A stretch of 64,000 nucleotides of DNA from Chiridota heheva (GCA_020152595.1 JAIGNY010001671.1:379001-443000); one strand, 5' to 3'; shown: positions 34,410 through 45,803, counted from the first letter of the stretch. Translations and numbers: made by a program. Notes: generated from the letters alone by a model not told the origin.

Positions 34410-35960
34410 TGAACATTTAGGGATTTTTATGTACATTCCAAAATAAGGGTGTGTGTATCCTTTACACGTATTTAGTACTGTAATTTGAAGTAAAAAATGA
34501 ATTTTCAGAATTAAGTTTATTTCTACACCAAAATTATTTCAGTTTATGTTTAAAAAAATTGTGCAGCCAGTATGGCAAATGTACTGACTCCATTGCCCAA
34601 ATAGATAGAATTTTGCTTTCCAAATCAAGAAAAGTTTATTTTTAAAGTATAAATCATCATTTTTATGGAAAATGTGCATTGAAATTTGGTTTAGAAAGAA
34701 CAAAAGTTCCCTTCAAAGCTATTTGATTGGTTCCGATGCAATAGCATTAGGAACCTAAGCGGTCATAATGGCGTGTGTGTGTTTGTGTATGTACTGTATG
34801 TATGTATGTGTGCTTGTGTGTTTGTGACGGGCAGCTCGTAAACGCGATATCTCAAGAACTATACACTGGATTCATGTCATATGTGGTACACAGCCCATGG
34901 TTTGTAGATTTGCTCTATTATTTTTGGTAGTGGTATGCATATTATTGAGTAGGCGGGGCTTAATGTAAAGATCTTAAAATGTTTGTATTTTAACTACCAT
35001 ATGTCTGTTTTGTTTCAAATTTGTCGTAATTATGATGTTAGTTAGTGTGCACATGTTCATGATGTAAAAATGTTGAATTTCATTAATAACATGTTCATGA
35101 TGTAAAAATGTTGAATTTCATTAATATGCATTGTGGGCGGGGCTTAACATGATTTTGTTGAAGGGAGCTTGTAAACACAGTATCTCAACAACTATACTTG
35201 GGATTCAGTTCATATGTGGTACACAGATAGCTCATGGTCTGTAGATGTGCCCTATTGATTTTGGTATTGATATATCATGCATATTAATGAGTAGGCAGGG
35301 CTTAAAAGTACAAATCTTTGAAATGTTCATATTTTAACAACCGCATGTCTGCTTTTCATATTTGGGATAATTATGATATTAGCTGATGTGTTATCAGCAG
35401 ATGCCATTAATATGTATTGTGAGCATGGCTTAATGTGAAAGTGCTAAATGATGTAAAAACCATACTGTACCCCATATATCAGATTTATGCTATATCAGGT
35501 ACACAGATGGGTCATGGTCTGTACATATGTTCTAATGTTGTGGTAGTATATATAAATGAGTAGGTGGGGCTTACTGACAAATTCTTGCAATAGGATAAAT
35601 GAGCAATCATTTTAGCATCATACTTCCTATGATAATGTTGTTAATTATTGTGCAAATTGCTAATGTTGTCAATATTTTATTGATCTGCATGGTGGGTGTG
35701 GTTTATGAATAAATATCCTGGAACAAATATTTCATAATATGCAATGACATGACAGTAAGCACAAATTTTGCAAATCAAGCAGCTTATGAAAAAGAAGCAT
35801 CGGAACCACAACATTGTGGTTCTGGTCTTAACACCGTGTAACTTCCAGTGAAAATATTACATACTGTGGTAACTTGGGGCCTAGCTGTAATCAATTTTAA
35901 AACTGTGCCACCACACCAGAAATACAGTTCCAATGACCGCTATCTTTGCGAAGATTTTTG
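34410..35960 (+). mobile_element. hAT-type MITE (TAGAGCTGTG family), split by a younger insertion
   Basis: The left part (34430-34728) matches 40650-40960 through GTGCAGCCAGTATGGCAAA, AAATCATCATTTTTATGG and AAGTTCCCTTCAAAGC. The match resumes at about 35826 with CTTAACACCGTGTAAC and AACTGTGCCACCACACCAG. The intervening 34729-35822 is another transposon. The right terminus is lost. Confidence 0.8.
34729..35822. mobile_element. Terminal-hairpin element (GGTTCCGATGC family), full copy
   Basis: The left end GGTTCCGATGC-AATA-GCATTAGGAACC folds on itself, and the right end GAACCACAA-CA-TTGTGGTTC is a second perfect hairpin. GCATCGGAACC near the right end is also the inverse of the left GGTTCCGATGC. 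Inside, a motif like GAGTAGGCGGGGCTTAATG recurs about six times (34957, 35127, 35289, 35418, 35557, 35690) among repeated ATCTCAA-AACTATAC and GGTACACAGAT-G-TCATGG blocks of about 320 bp. No protein is encoded. Superfamily uncertain. Confidence 0.85.
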
Positions 35961-36754
35961 CAGCGTTTATCATATCTTAAGTATTTTTTGGATATTTTGC
36001 TGTGTTGGATGTTTGCCTTAAATAGATCGATATGTTGATGCCATAACAGTTAATATTGTTGTGTAGTTTTAATAAATTCTGCATTCCAAAATTCACTCAA
36101 AGTGTCTCAAATACTCGGATTTCACTTAGTGCAATCCGAAGGAATTTAGCATATATAATAACAATGACTCGGGGGAAATACTACCAAATATCTTCTATTG
36201 AAATAAAGCTATATTTTTATTGGCTGGAGTGTCAAAATACTTTTGGCACATATGCAAATCGAGCTTAATATCCAGTTTAAGATTTCCTCCAGTGTGTAGT
36301 CCAATTGGGGTATAACTATTGTAGTTGATAGCTCATTTGGGCTATAAATTAGGTTTAAAAACTTATTAAAAGCTAAACAATGGCTAAATAGCTCAAATAG
36401 CTTATTTTAACCATAAAATGCAAAAGTGTTAATATGAATAACTCACTGATAAAAAAAAAAACTTAAAAACAAACACCTTTGAAAATCAGCATGAGTCCTC
36501 TGTCACATTAGACGCTGATCTTGCTTGCAGTAATCTTATCTACAATAACTTGTTTTTTGTTTGCAAGGCTACAAATTGTATTACTGTAACTTATGGTAAT
36601 CTTATGCATAAATTTGGTGCCTTTCTAAGGAAATTCTTAGTGGTAGAGGTGGGGTTGGAAGGTGCATGCCAATACACAAAATGGACCTTTTTGATCAATT
36701 TTTAACTTGTTATATATATGCCTGTCCCCCCCTCCCTCGGGGGTAATTTTTTTT
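35961..36754. other. No gene recognised
   Basis: AT-rich sequence with no supported exon or repeat. Confidence 0.35.
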
Positions 36755-37015
36755 TTTTTTTCTGGACAATTTTCTTCGATTTTCGTGAAAATTTCTTTCA
36801 TTTTTGGGTAGGCTTTTATCTATTGTCGCGGTGTTCGGTAAACATCAACAAACCAACCAACTAGCTATTAATTAATTTCCAGAAAAATGTTCTTCAATTA
36901 TTAGAAAATTTTGTTCATTTTTGGAACATTTGGCACACATTCGGAACTTTTTTTGGGTAAATTCTTTCATTTCTGGACAAATTCCTCTGATTATAGGAAC
37001 ATTTTCAGGAAAATC
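36755..37015 (-). repeat. Degenerate 20-22 bp minisatellite, interrupted by a LINE tail
   Basis: TTTTCTTCGATTTTCGTGAA, TTTCTTTCATTTTTGG and ATTCTTTCATTTCTGG are inverted units of the family. The array is split by 36824-36862. Confidence 0.65.
36824..36862 (+). mobile_element. Jockey-like LINE 3' tail only
   Basis: TTGTCGCGGTGTTCGGTAAA followed by CATCAACAAACCAACCAAC matches the terminal bases of the LINEs ending at 8152 and 31203. Confidence 0.75.
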
Positions 37016-37316
37016 ACTAGTATATGTGATGGGTATCTTAAAGTGGTCCTGCCATGGGGGTCGGATCTTATGTTAATTATGTTATTTGGATTATTTGATT
37101 TGCAAAAATATAACTTTTTCTGCACTAAACCCCATCAAGTTGCGAGAAAATCGCAAACGAAAAATGCATTTTTCGTCACCTTGATGCAAAAACCCAGAAT
37201 AAGGCTCAGTATGCAATGACGTCATTTTGGGAATGACTGTATGTATTACTAGTATTGATAGCATCTCTGTTCTTCTAAAATATTACATTTTCCAAGTAAA
37301 TATTAAACAAAAGGCT

Positions 37317-37455
37317 GCAGCGTTGTGTAGTTGGAGGATGCAGTAATTTGAATTCTCAAACTAAAAGTTGTTTATCAATGGCACAAGGGCAACAAAATGA
37401 GACGATTCTGGACGTGTTTTGTGCACTTGACATGAACCAAGTTTTCGGGGCTTAC
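37317..37455 (+). pseudogene. Decayed THAP zinc-finger domain
   Basis: RCVVGGCSNLNSQTKSC carries the first two THAP cysteines (C-x4-C). After a frameshift near 37375 the other frame reads YQWHKGNKMRRFWTCFVHLT and then, past a TGA, TKFSGLTG. The pattern of aromatic residue, H-x-W-P-like segment and R-R-x-W-x-x-F-V is that of the DNA-binding THAP fold. The TGA is consistent with a decayed CGA. The later CxxH pair is not recognisable. As part of the flanking TTAA element it would have been the DNA-binding end of a transposase or accessory protein. Confidence 0.65.
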
Positions 37456-37591
37456 TGGGTAAAGTTTTATATTCAGCTCATGCCAGATTGTTACCCCTGT
37501 TCTGTTCGATTCAAACTGTAGCTTGACCGCATCGTCTCTGACATGAAATTCAAATGAGATAAAGAAAGGAAGAAAAAAGAAGAAGAATAAG

Positions 37592-37662
37592 ACTCTAGTA
37601 AGATTCAAACTCATAACCTCTAACTCAAAAGACGAAGCCGTAACCGACTAGGCTACTTAAAC
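37592..37662 (-). repeat. tRNA-like sequence, probable SINE head or tRNA relic
   Basis: On the minus strand TAGCCTAGTCGGTTACGGC resembles an A box with a D-arm, and GGTTATGAGTTTGAATC resembles a B box with a pairable T-arm (TATGA/TCTTA). The anticodon and acceptor stems do not pair well, so it is not a functional tRNA. Confidence 0.35.
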
Positions 37663-37910
37663 AGTTGAAAGTTTGTATGATTTATTTGATATATAGTGTG
37701 GAATATGATCGAAGGAAGAAAAATTGATAACTAAGAACTGAATTGTAATTTTTGTGTCCATATACTTGAAAAATAAACTTACAAAAAAACATCAAGCAAC
37801 AGAGATTTAAACATTGATAAATAAAACCTATATTTCCAGTAGACATATGGTATTAAAAAAAAAGGAGTTGTTGTTGCAAACACTTCAATTTGATTATGTT
37901 TAACAAAATA

Positions 37911-38183
37911 TTACTTGTGAAACAATAAGAATTTCATGCCGACTACGGATGCTTTGTACTGTAGGACTGTGTAAGGGTTGGAAGCTTGATCCTTCTTTCT
38001 CATCTGCAAGCGGTTCAAAATCAAAAGGAACGACATCCCTTCATAATGAAAATGTTCTTCATGTATTTCCAAATCATTTCTATCATAGCATGAACTTGAA
38101 AATGACAAATTAAGATCTGAACAGTCTGAAAAACTTTCGCAATCAGACGCTATTTGTACGTGGTTAGTATGTGTGTGATGCAT
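37911..38183 (-). pseudogene. Decayed segment resembling the N-terminus of P2RX7-like zinc-domain proteins
   Basis: The minus strand reads IASDCESFSDCSDLNLSFSS, and after a frameshift near 38045, DVVPFDFEPLADEKEGSSFQ. A serine/acidic stretch followed by P-F/Y-x-FEP is typical of the start of the short P2X7-C-terminus-like zinc domain proteins that are common and often transposon-linked in marine invertebrates. The zinc-binding cysteines themselves are not seen. It lies on the opposite strand to the THAP relic. Confidence 0.4.
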
Positions 38184-38410
38184 TGTTTACGATCAGCAGT
38201 CCCTGAAATGATATAGCAAACTGTTATGAAGTCATAAATCCCTTTCAACTTTTTTTGGAGCAAGCAATAAATGATCAATTTCTAAGTCCTTTTTCATCAT
38301 GAAAATGGACGTTAGGACCAGGATTTCTTGACAGATTATTGAATTTAGGGATAAGAAAATCTTATATCAGGATAAATCTCAATTTTTTTAGCAGGCATGG
38401 CAGGACCACT

Positions 38411-38839
38411 TTAAAGGATTCAGGAGTCAAGTAAATTCATCTTATATTAAAGAGGACTTTAAAAAAAAGTTTATGGATTGTTTTAGTTATATTTTGTTCT
38501 AATAAATACCACTTAAAGTGTATTTGTGGGATGCTATTAGGCCTAGATGCTTATATTGATTAATTGTGATTCATTATTTGAAATAATTAATTATTTGCTC
38601 AGAATGGCTAATACATTAGCAATTGTTAAAATCATGTCTTGTTGCAAGGATATAAAATCCATCTTAATTTTATACAAAAGTATTTTGCTGTTGGTATGTC
38701 TGTAATGTGATTTTTTTTTCACTTAAAAGCAAACATTGTTAATCAAATTTGCATCATATTGCTGTTGAGGCTTAGCTATTTTAGGTATACTTGAAAAACA
38801 GTTTTCACATAATTCAAACGATAATGAAGCTCCCATACG
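38411..38839. other. No gene recognised
   Basis: A 50-bp block after the TTAA (TTCAGGAGTCAAGTAAATTC and GAAAGAGGACTT-like words) recurs diverged at 49818-49868. Otherwise nothing is supported. Confidence 0.4.
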
Positions 38840-39510
38840 CAGTTGGGCAACTAGAGTCATGGGGGCCCGTAGGTGGGGCAACTAGAGTCCTGGGGGCCCA
38901 TAGGGATTTTGGCCACTGCAACAATGTCGGAACCACGTGGGGAGGGGGAATTTTTTCCTGGCTCAAGAGTAAAGGGGCAGAAGGTGCCCTTTTGAAATTG
39001 TGCAGACGGGGGAAGGAGGTACTGTTTTTAAAGTTGTGGGTGGATGGCGCCCTTTTGAAACTTATTTTAGGTCATTCTTGAAGCTTGAAAACAAATACTT
39101 ATCCACTCACTCACAAATAGTACATAATAAATAGAGGTTGTCACATACATTCAGTATTTATTTGACATAAAGCATATCATTTTTCCAGGGGTACCAACAC
39201 TGAGGGCTGTGGTGGGAGGAGGTGGGCAACTTATAATTTTCTAAGCAGCAATTTTCAAAAGAAGCCTTTAACTTGTTCGCCCGATGGGTAATTGTCAACA
39301 TTGGTCCTGGCTCCCCAATCTTTTAACCCATAGGCGGAATTTGCCTACCAGAGTGTAAGAAAGTCAAACGTGACAAGCAAAAACTGTCAACTGACAAGAG
39401 TGTCCCATTTTTAGTGTCATTGCTCAGGGCTAGACCCAAATCGATTTTGCCCAGGGCCTGTATGGTTTACCCACCCTTCCGGGCATTCTTAATCTTTAGT
39501 TGCGCCACTG
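38840..39510. mobile_element. Putative MITE with CAGTKGSGCAACTA ends
   Basis: The left end CAGTTGGGCAACTAGAG and the right end CTTTAGTTGCGCCACTG are imperfect inverted repeats over 17 bp. Just inside the left end a 33-bp segment (GGGCAACTAGAGTC-TGGGGG) is tandemly duplicated. There is no obvious target duplication and no coding content. Confidence 0.6.
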
Positions 39511-40630
39511 CTAATCAAACTTGTATTCCTTTCTAACAACCTAAGCCTACCCAATGTAACTCACCTACTGTACAACAAAAAGAGTCTTATACCCACTCCC
39601 AAAACATATATTGAGGACTACATCATTTATGTTCTAGCATCACAACGATATTAACGCTCACTCTTGCATTTACCCAAAAAATAAACATCAAACATGTATT
39701 TCTTTCATAACAACTACAGCCTACTCGAATTAACAACCCACCAACAAAAACAGGCTTGTAACCACCTCCCAAAAATATGTTGAGCTACTACATCATTGAT
39801 GTTCTAGTTTCTAATCTTTTGTTTAAAAGAAATTGAAAAAATCAGAGAAAAGACCTGTATGGCTTCCTAAAGATTAATCATGTACTGTATTTAAAGTAAA
39901 TGTTAAATGCCTTAACTTAACTGTTTGTCAGATTGATGAAATGGTTAGTATTAGAATATGTTTAGTAATATTTCATTTGTAAGGCGTACATTGTTTGTGC
40001 CATCTGTTATTTTCTTGAAACTGATAATTCACATACATCTACTGATTGTTATGCGAGTACAAAGATTAAGCACTGTGCCATGATGTCTTGCAGAATTTCA
40101 AGATACAAATGAAAGTGTTTAGGATGGTGTTGTTATTCCTGTTGCCAAGGAAAACAATTGAGAGACTTGCTGGCAATCTGGTGTTGTATTGTTTGAGCAC
40201 ATGTCCTGTTGCATGTAATCTTAAAAACAGATGTAAGTTTCTTGTTATTAACTGTGTGTCTTTGTTCATACCAAGGAGTTGTCATTTCAGGGAAGTTCAG
40301 TAGAATTAGTTTTGGTTTTACTTGCCACAAAGAAAACTTAATTATTACTGCCAAACCTTTCAGAAGTTTTTCTTTTGTTAGTGATGTTGTTTTTAATATG
40401 CAATGTTATTGATTGCACATCCATCGGAACGAACATGTGTTATAATGTGTTATCGATAACATCACCGATTTCTCACAATCAATAAGGAAAATTGAAAATC
40501 GGAAGTGAAGTTATCAGCATGGCAGCGTTCACTTCTAATTTATTTGTGGGATGATACCTTTTCTTTAAAGTGCCCAAACTACAAACAAATAAAATGTGCC
40601 CAAACTACAATCAAATAAATTGTTGCAAAC
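39511..40630. other. No gene assigned
   Basis: AT-rich sequence. An acceptor-like TGATGTCTTGCAG at 40093 and a donor-like GATGTAAGTT at 40233 bracket an open 139-bp segment that matches nothing I know. Confidence 0.35.
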
Positions 40631-41482
40631 TAGAGCTGTGAATGTTTAGGGATTTTAGCAAATGTGTACACGCTAAAAAAATTGCCATGTATCGTTAACA
40701 TTCATTCAGTATGTAATTTTCAGAAGTACACCAAAATTGCTCCAATTTACGAAGTTATGTTAAAAAAATAGTGCAACCAGTATGGCAAAAGTATTGACCC
40801 AGTGCCAAATTAGACGCTGGAATTTTTCTTTCCAAATCGTGAAAAGTTTATTTCTGCATTATAAATCATCATTATTATGCAAAATGTGCAAGGAAATTTG
40901 GTTTAAAAGAACAGAAAAGTTCCCTTCAATGTCATTTAATCTTAACATAGCATAACGTTTTTGCTGTACTCGCTAGGGCTTTCAGTTAGTCTCAGTGAAA
41001 CTGTTGCATGCTGTGATACCTCAATTTCAAAACTTTGCCACCACCCTGGAAATAAAGTGCTACAGTCCCCTGGTACATTATTGCCGCCATGTTTTGAAGC
41101 ATGCAGAACTTCAGCTCTGTTGAAACCTTTATTGTGTGTTTATTTTGCAATATTTTTTCTTTGCAAAAGTTAATTGACTCATCAGGTAATATTTACATGT
41201 AAAGGTACTGATCGCCATGATTAAAATATTTTGGCCATGTATTCCTTGGTCAATTTTACAGCTTGTAAAATGGGTCTTGATCAAGCCTAAGCTTATGTTA
41301 TTGTTAGTTTCACTGTCAAGACTGTTTACTGATGCATATCATACTGGTGCATATCACAAGTTTATCACAAGTGACTTGACTCTGAAAAACGATTATTGTC
41401 AATTCAATATTTAGTCAATGTTTAGTGCATTTGCGAACATTTAGTGTGTACACAGTAAATGGTCACAACGGTCACAGCTCTT
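40631..41482 (+). mobile_element. hAT-type MITE (TAGAGCTGTG family), full copy
   Basis: It starts TAGAGCTGTGAATGTTTAG and ends GGTCACAACGGTCACAGCTC plus TT. Candidate 8-bp target duplications TTGCAAAC (left) and TTTTAAAC (right) match at six of eight positions. The body holds no transposase. Relatives lie at 29614-30521 and 34410-35960, with a similar design at 50755-51538. Confidence 0.82.
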
Positions 41483-41789
41483 TTTTAAACAAAGTAATCC
41501 TTTTTAATAAACTTGAATTTAAAGAAGGAATCTCGTCTCAAGATAATTGCTTGACTTGTCACCAGTAAATCTGATACATAACTAGTAACGTCACTTTGTG
41601 GCGGTGATTGATTTGGCATGTCAGTGAGTGGAAATGTTTTGACCAATCAGAAAGGTGGGAATGTAGTGTATTTTTATCTTCACATTATCTGACCTTTGAA
41701 ATAAAGGGAGGTAAACTAGATCACCCTTGGTCTTTTGACCACACTTGAAGCACATAAGAGTAAGGTCACTTTATGTGAAAAAAGGAGAG
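41483..41789. other. No gene recognised
   Basis: No exon or repeat supported. Confidence 0.35.
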
Positions 41790-42247
41790 CAGTGGTCGAA
41801 TTTCCCACTGTTCCAAAACAGTGCTTTTTATGTAGGAACAGTGTATTTTCAAAAAGCATGTGGCATCAATGATGATTAACTTTATTTCTGCTCAAAACAA
41901 AAATTGTATCATAAAAAATGATTTCTTCAAGTAAGAAAAAAGCTTTTCCCACCTTGCCTGCAATTGTCAGCACAATTAATCATGACTACTCATATGCATA
42001 GCTACTTTAATGTATACTACTGTACGGAACTGGATGCCACACTGTACATCATGTAAATACTAATAACCCAGCTACATATTGCATATATTCCCCAATAAAG
42101 TAGTCGTAAATTAGGCCTATTTTGAAGAAAAGAATTTGTTCTGTTATCAGCAAAAAAATTGGAACAGTGAAATCTGATCCGAACAGTATTATTTGAGAAA
42201 GTACTTTTCAGTGGAACAGTGGCGAAAAATGTAAATTTTGACCCCTG
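41790..42247. mobile_element. MITE with CAGTGGTC / CAGGGGTC ends
   Basis: The left end CAGTGGTCGAATTTCCCACT and the right end (reverse complement CAGGGGTCAAAATTTACATT) are imperfect inverted repeats. Both have CCACTGTTCC just inside. GGAGAG lies beside both ends, possibly part of a target duplication. A related right end (GGAACAGCGGTACAGTGGC) occurs at 63685-63720. Confidence 0.65.
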
Positions 42248-43077
42248 GAGAGACAAGTGTTGGCTATGAAAGCCTGAGCAAAAGAAAAGCTTGTTTAAAT
42301 TTATATGGGGTGTATCTTGATAAAAGAATATAAATTTTAAAATCTTTTTATGTGATGTGCAATCAAAATTCTATCAGTTCCCCTTGGCATGTGCCAATTC
42401 ATGCATGCTTCAGGAATTGCTGTAAAATTTGTAGTAGATCTTCAAATGGAGCCAGGTAATGAAAATATTATGATGATAGTTGTTACATGTCAGACTTACC
42501 ATATGAAGTAATTAAAATCATTTGACAAAATTGTTTATTGGTTGTTCAAAATCTATCGCTGCTTGAACAGATGCTTTTTGACATACAGTACTGTATATAT
42601 TATACCTGCCACAATTGATGTTTTTTGGATTGGTTTCAAAGAAGTCCAAGTATTTGAAAGTTTTTTAATATTTTGTATTCCAATTTTGGGTAAAAAGTAC
42701 ACAAGTTTTAGTGTTTACTTTGTGAAGTACATATTGAATTATAAATAGGATAATTAACCAGCAGTAAAAGTAAGTTTTGTAAACTTTTGAAAAAATAGTA
42801 CTGTACAATAGACAATTGATACTTGTTTTCTTTATTTTTAATTTAGGCTAAAATTCAAGATTTGTTTTAGCTACAACTTATGCTAGGTATATTTCAGTAC
42901 AACACACAAGAATTATCGGTAAGTCTAAAATAAGGGTGTTTTAGCTGACTTCACGTGGTCACATGATTTTGTTTATACGCCATTTTGTCTGAAAATACCA
43001 CTGTCGTCTACTGTACACTTAAATAGACTTACTTACGTTTGCATGTTGTTATATAAGATTTTTTTTGTAAGATAATT
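42248..43077. other. No host gene recognised; leader of the THAP relic at the right
   Basis: 42940-43077 contains TTCACGTGGTCACATGAT and TATACGCCATTTTG just upstream of the THAP start codon. It could be the promoter-proximal part of that former gene, but no element end is clear. Confidence 0.35.
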
Positions 43078-43253
43078 ATGCTGGAATCTTGCTGTGCCGT
43101 TGATTGTACTAATAGATGTGTGCGGGGGAATAAAAGACATTTTCTTGATTTTCATCTAATCTTGATTGACGTTCAAAGTAGGTCTCTGCTGGACGACACG
43201 ATGGCTTTAACCTACGGTTCACACTAGGATTTGTAGCAAGCACTTTATACCAG
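43078..43253 (+). pseudogene. THAP-domain first exon, frame-broken but with intact splice donor
   Basis: From an ATG, MLESCCAVDCTNRCVRGNKR is followed by HFLDFH, giving the C-x4-C pair and the conserved aromatic/H segment. After a shift the reading is RRSK, a stop at the site of the usual tryptophan (TAG for TGG), then VSAGRHDGFNLRFT. A second shift gives CSKHFIP, the closing C-x2-H pair, immediately before G|GTATGT. The whole of a THAP domain is thus colinear over 176 bp, then a donor. THAP proteins bind DNA and many derive from transposases. At least two frameshifts and one stop make it non-functional. Confidence 0.75.
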
Positions 43254-43784
43254 GTATGTAAGCTTTGTCTGAGTATAACGAACGATCAGCTGACGTTAAC
43301 GTCATCGTATACCTGGTGAAAATATAAAATTTAGGAAAATATTAAGTAAAATTGGAAGCGATCAAAAAATTGCAATTTGTAAAATTTGCTGAACTGGTAC
43401 TGGTAGGTTAGCATGTAGTATGTTTGTTGTATGTGTGATGTGACTGAGCTGTAAATGTAATGACGCCGCTGCCCTGCAAAATGGAGTCAGTTGAGTTAAG
43501 AGATGAAATGCCTCTATTATGCATTCACCGGGATAACTGTTTATTTGTTGGTGTTCTGTTACAAATGTAATTTTTTTCTACCACCTAGTATTATAAGAAA
43601 AAACAAATTATTACAGACAATAACTCTCAGTGAGAAGTAAAAATCTTTTTTAAAACTTACAAAATGACATGAAATTTCTTGACTCGCAGATTGATTGTTA
43701 CTGTATACTTCGGAAGTATAAATAATCCTTTGCAAAAATCAGAAATTGGATGGCAACATTGTGTATTAAAAAGCTTCCTCAGTG
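43254..43784. other. No gene recognised
   Basis: Presumably former intron or flank of the THAP relic. No next exon is recognisable. Confidence 0.35.
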
Positions 43785-43788
43785 TTAA

Positions 43789-44354
43789 AGGAATATTCCC
43801 ATGGTTTTTTGTAAAATTGTATTTGAAAGAGCTTACTTTTAGAGCCAATTTGGTACAAAAATCAGGTTCATATCATATTCCGTTCAGGAGATATCGAGTT
43901 TTAAAGATTTCCAAATTGTCTTTTAAAAATTTTGTACAGTATGATGAATTCGTGTTTGAAAATGTTATAGAGGCAATTCCATTGCAAATGTTTATGTATT
44001 TCTTTGAACATTAATTGGTTTTTTCTGTATGATAAGAAACAATTTAGAAACAATTTATTGAAGTAGGGTATATTTGGTAATGTATATAAATACCTAACTT
44101 TCATCTATTTATTTTTCTAGCAGGTTTTATTAATAAAAAAAGATGATAGATTTTAATGAAATACATCAACTTTGTGGGAGTGTTGCTGTGATGTCATACT
44201 GAGCCTTTTCCTATTCTTTTATTGCCATTTTTTGTGAACCTTAAAAATTTGAATATCCCCTGGTAGGAATAACTTATCAACATGATTTTGTACTAAATTG
44301 TTTCTAAAAGATTTCCCTTATAAAAGGTTACAAAAAAACCATTAGAATATTCCT
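43789..44354 (+). mobile_element. MITE with TTAA target site and AGGAATATTC inverted ends, full copy
   Basis: The left end AGGAATATTCCCATGGTTTT and the right end (reverse complement AGGAATATTCTAATGGTTTT) are near-perfect inverted repeats of about 26 bp. TTAA flanks both sides (43785-43788 and 44355-44358). It is 566 bp and non-coding. Other copies are at 1621-2293 and 32850-33056. The TTAA sites suggest Kolobok- or piggyBac-type mobilisation. Confidence 0.88.
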
Positions 44355-44358
44355 TTAA

Positions 44359-45605
44359 CAATCAATCTCTTTAACCTGTTGCTATGCTGAAATTAGTCAT
44401 ACTTCATGGAATGTTCCGTGAAAAACCATGCTTAAAAACTTCTTTGCAGCATACTAAGTTATCCTTACTTTCTCATTAAGACAGCAAGTGATTAGATTTT
44501 TATAGAGAGTGTGTTGTGTCGTGCAGTATTATTGTCTTGGCCTTCTGTTTCCCCTCAATAAGTACTGCAGAATCAGCTTCTATCTCCACTCTGCCGTGCG
44601 AAAAAACACTCCATATTACTTAAGTCCACACACACACAACACTGTATGAAATTGAAATGTGGCTCATCATGAGCTTTAGTTTATTAGCATTGTTTGGCTT
44701 GCTGTATGCGGTTATTCTCTTCATGTCTGCTTCTTGAATCACACATCACATGGAAATGCCTGACAAGCCCGTTGGGTGATGTCATCCTGCCTGATTCGTT
44801 TACTGCATTGAGAACTTGCACTGTTCTGCAACGTGCTTAGCATCTCAGACGCAAAATGCTGGAGTTAGTACGTTTTAGTCGTATTTGCTTTTAAAAGCTT
44901 CGAAGTGGTTTGTCATTGATTTACAATTTGAAGAAGTGGGAAGAATGTAATTTTGTATTTATAAGAAATGGATGTATTTTTATTGAATCGACAGCAGATA
45001 CTTTAGATACAAACAGGTGGTAAAAAGTGATACTGCGCCTTACAGTATGGCATACAGTAAGACCTTCATAGTGTTTTGGAATGCATATAAAGGTGATATT
45101 TGGTGGCATTTGATTTGTGTGTATTTTGAAATGATACATAAAACTAATAAATTAAGATGAAGAACTTGCTTATAAGGCACAAAAGTTGCACTGAAGGAAT
45201 ACAGTTCCAATATTTTATGATTTGTGAATTTGGGATATAATACAGTACTGTCATCATTGCTTAAATTTGTTATTTCATTAATTTACTTAACCTAGTTGTA
45301 GTTTCCAGGGCTTTCAGGAGCCTCCTTAACTACAGGATTCGGTATTCAAACCCTTAGCTTGAACCAGAAAGAAACAGAGTGGCAAAGACAGAAAATGGTA
45401 GGGTGGCAAAGACCGAAAGGGGCATTTACACTGTAGTGAGGGCCATGCAGCATGAATTTCTCCAGGCACTTAAAACCTAAATTAGAGAGGAATCAATAAG
45501 ATCAGCAAAGCATTTGTTTTGGGGAAATGTATACAGCATCAAAAGAAGGAAATGCAATTATTAAAGTAAAAGTTTCTTGAAAAAATATATACGATTTGTG
45601 AAATA
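44359..45605. other. No gene recognised
   Basis: A GGGTGGCAAAGAC near-duplicate lies at 45380-45415. No exon supported. Confidence 0.35.
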
Positions 45606-45803
45606 GGGGCAGAGTGGAGAAAAATAAGGGCAGGGTGAAGAAAAATAGGGTCAGGATGGAGAAAAATAGGGCAGGGTGGAGAAAAATAGGGTCAGGATGG
45701 AGAAAAATAGGGTCAGGATGGAGAAAAATAGGGGCAGGGTGGAGAAAAATAAGGGCAGAGTGGAGAAAAATAGGAGCAGGGTGGAGAAAAATAGAAGCAC
45801 AGT
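45606..45803 (+). repeat. 20-21 bp tandem repeat GGTGGAGAAAAATAGGGGCA
   Basis: About nine to ten copies, alternating between GGGCAGGGTGGAG and GGGTCAGGATGGAG variants. Open frames on both strands come from the repeat. Confidence 0.95.

Larger units (their letters stand above)
37042..38410. mobile_element. Kolobok-type element: TTAA target site, 15-bp inverted ends, THAP relic
   Basis: AGTGGTCCTGCCATG at the left and CATGGCAGGACCACT at the right are perfect 15-bp inverted repeats. Both are flanked by TTAA (37038-37041 and 38411-38414). TTAA duplications with a THAP-domain protein are characteristic of the Kolobok superfamily; piggyBac also uses TTAA, but lacks a THAP domain. The element is 1369 bp and holds a broken THAP domain on the plus strand and a second decayed coding segment on the minus strand, so it is probably a deletion derivative. 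Confidence 0.8.

Noticed and set aside
37592-37662. Functional tRNA gene on the minus strand
   Set aside because: A- and B-box-like words are present, but the anticodon and acceptor stems do not pair; kept only as a tRNA-like relic.
40094-40232. Candidate exon between TCTTGCAG and GATGTAAGTT
   Set aside because: The splice-like signals are good, but the peptide matches nothing, frames on both strands are equally open and composition is like the flanks. It does not encode the next 14-3-3 segment.
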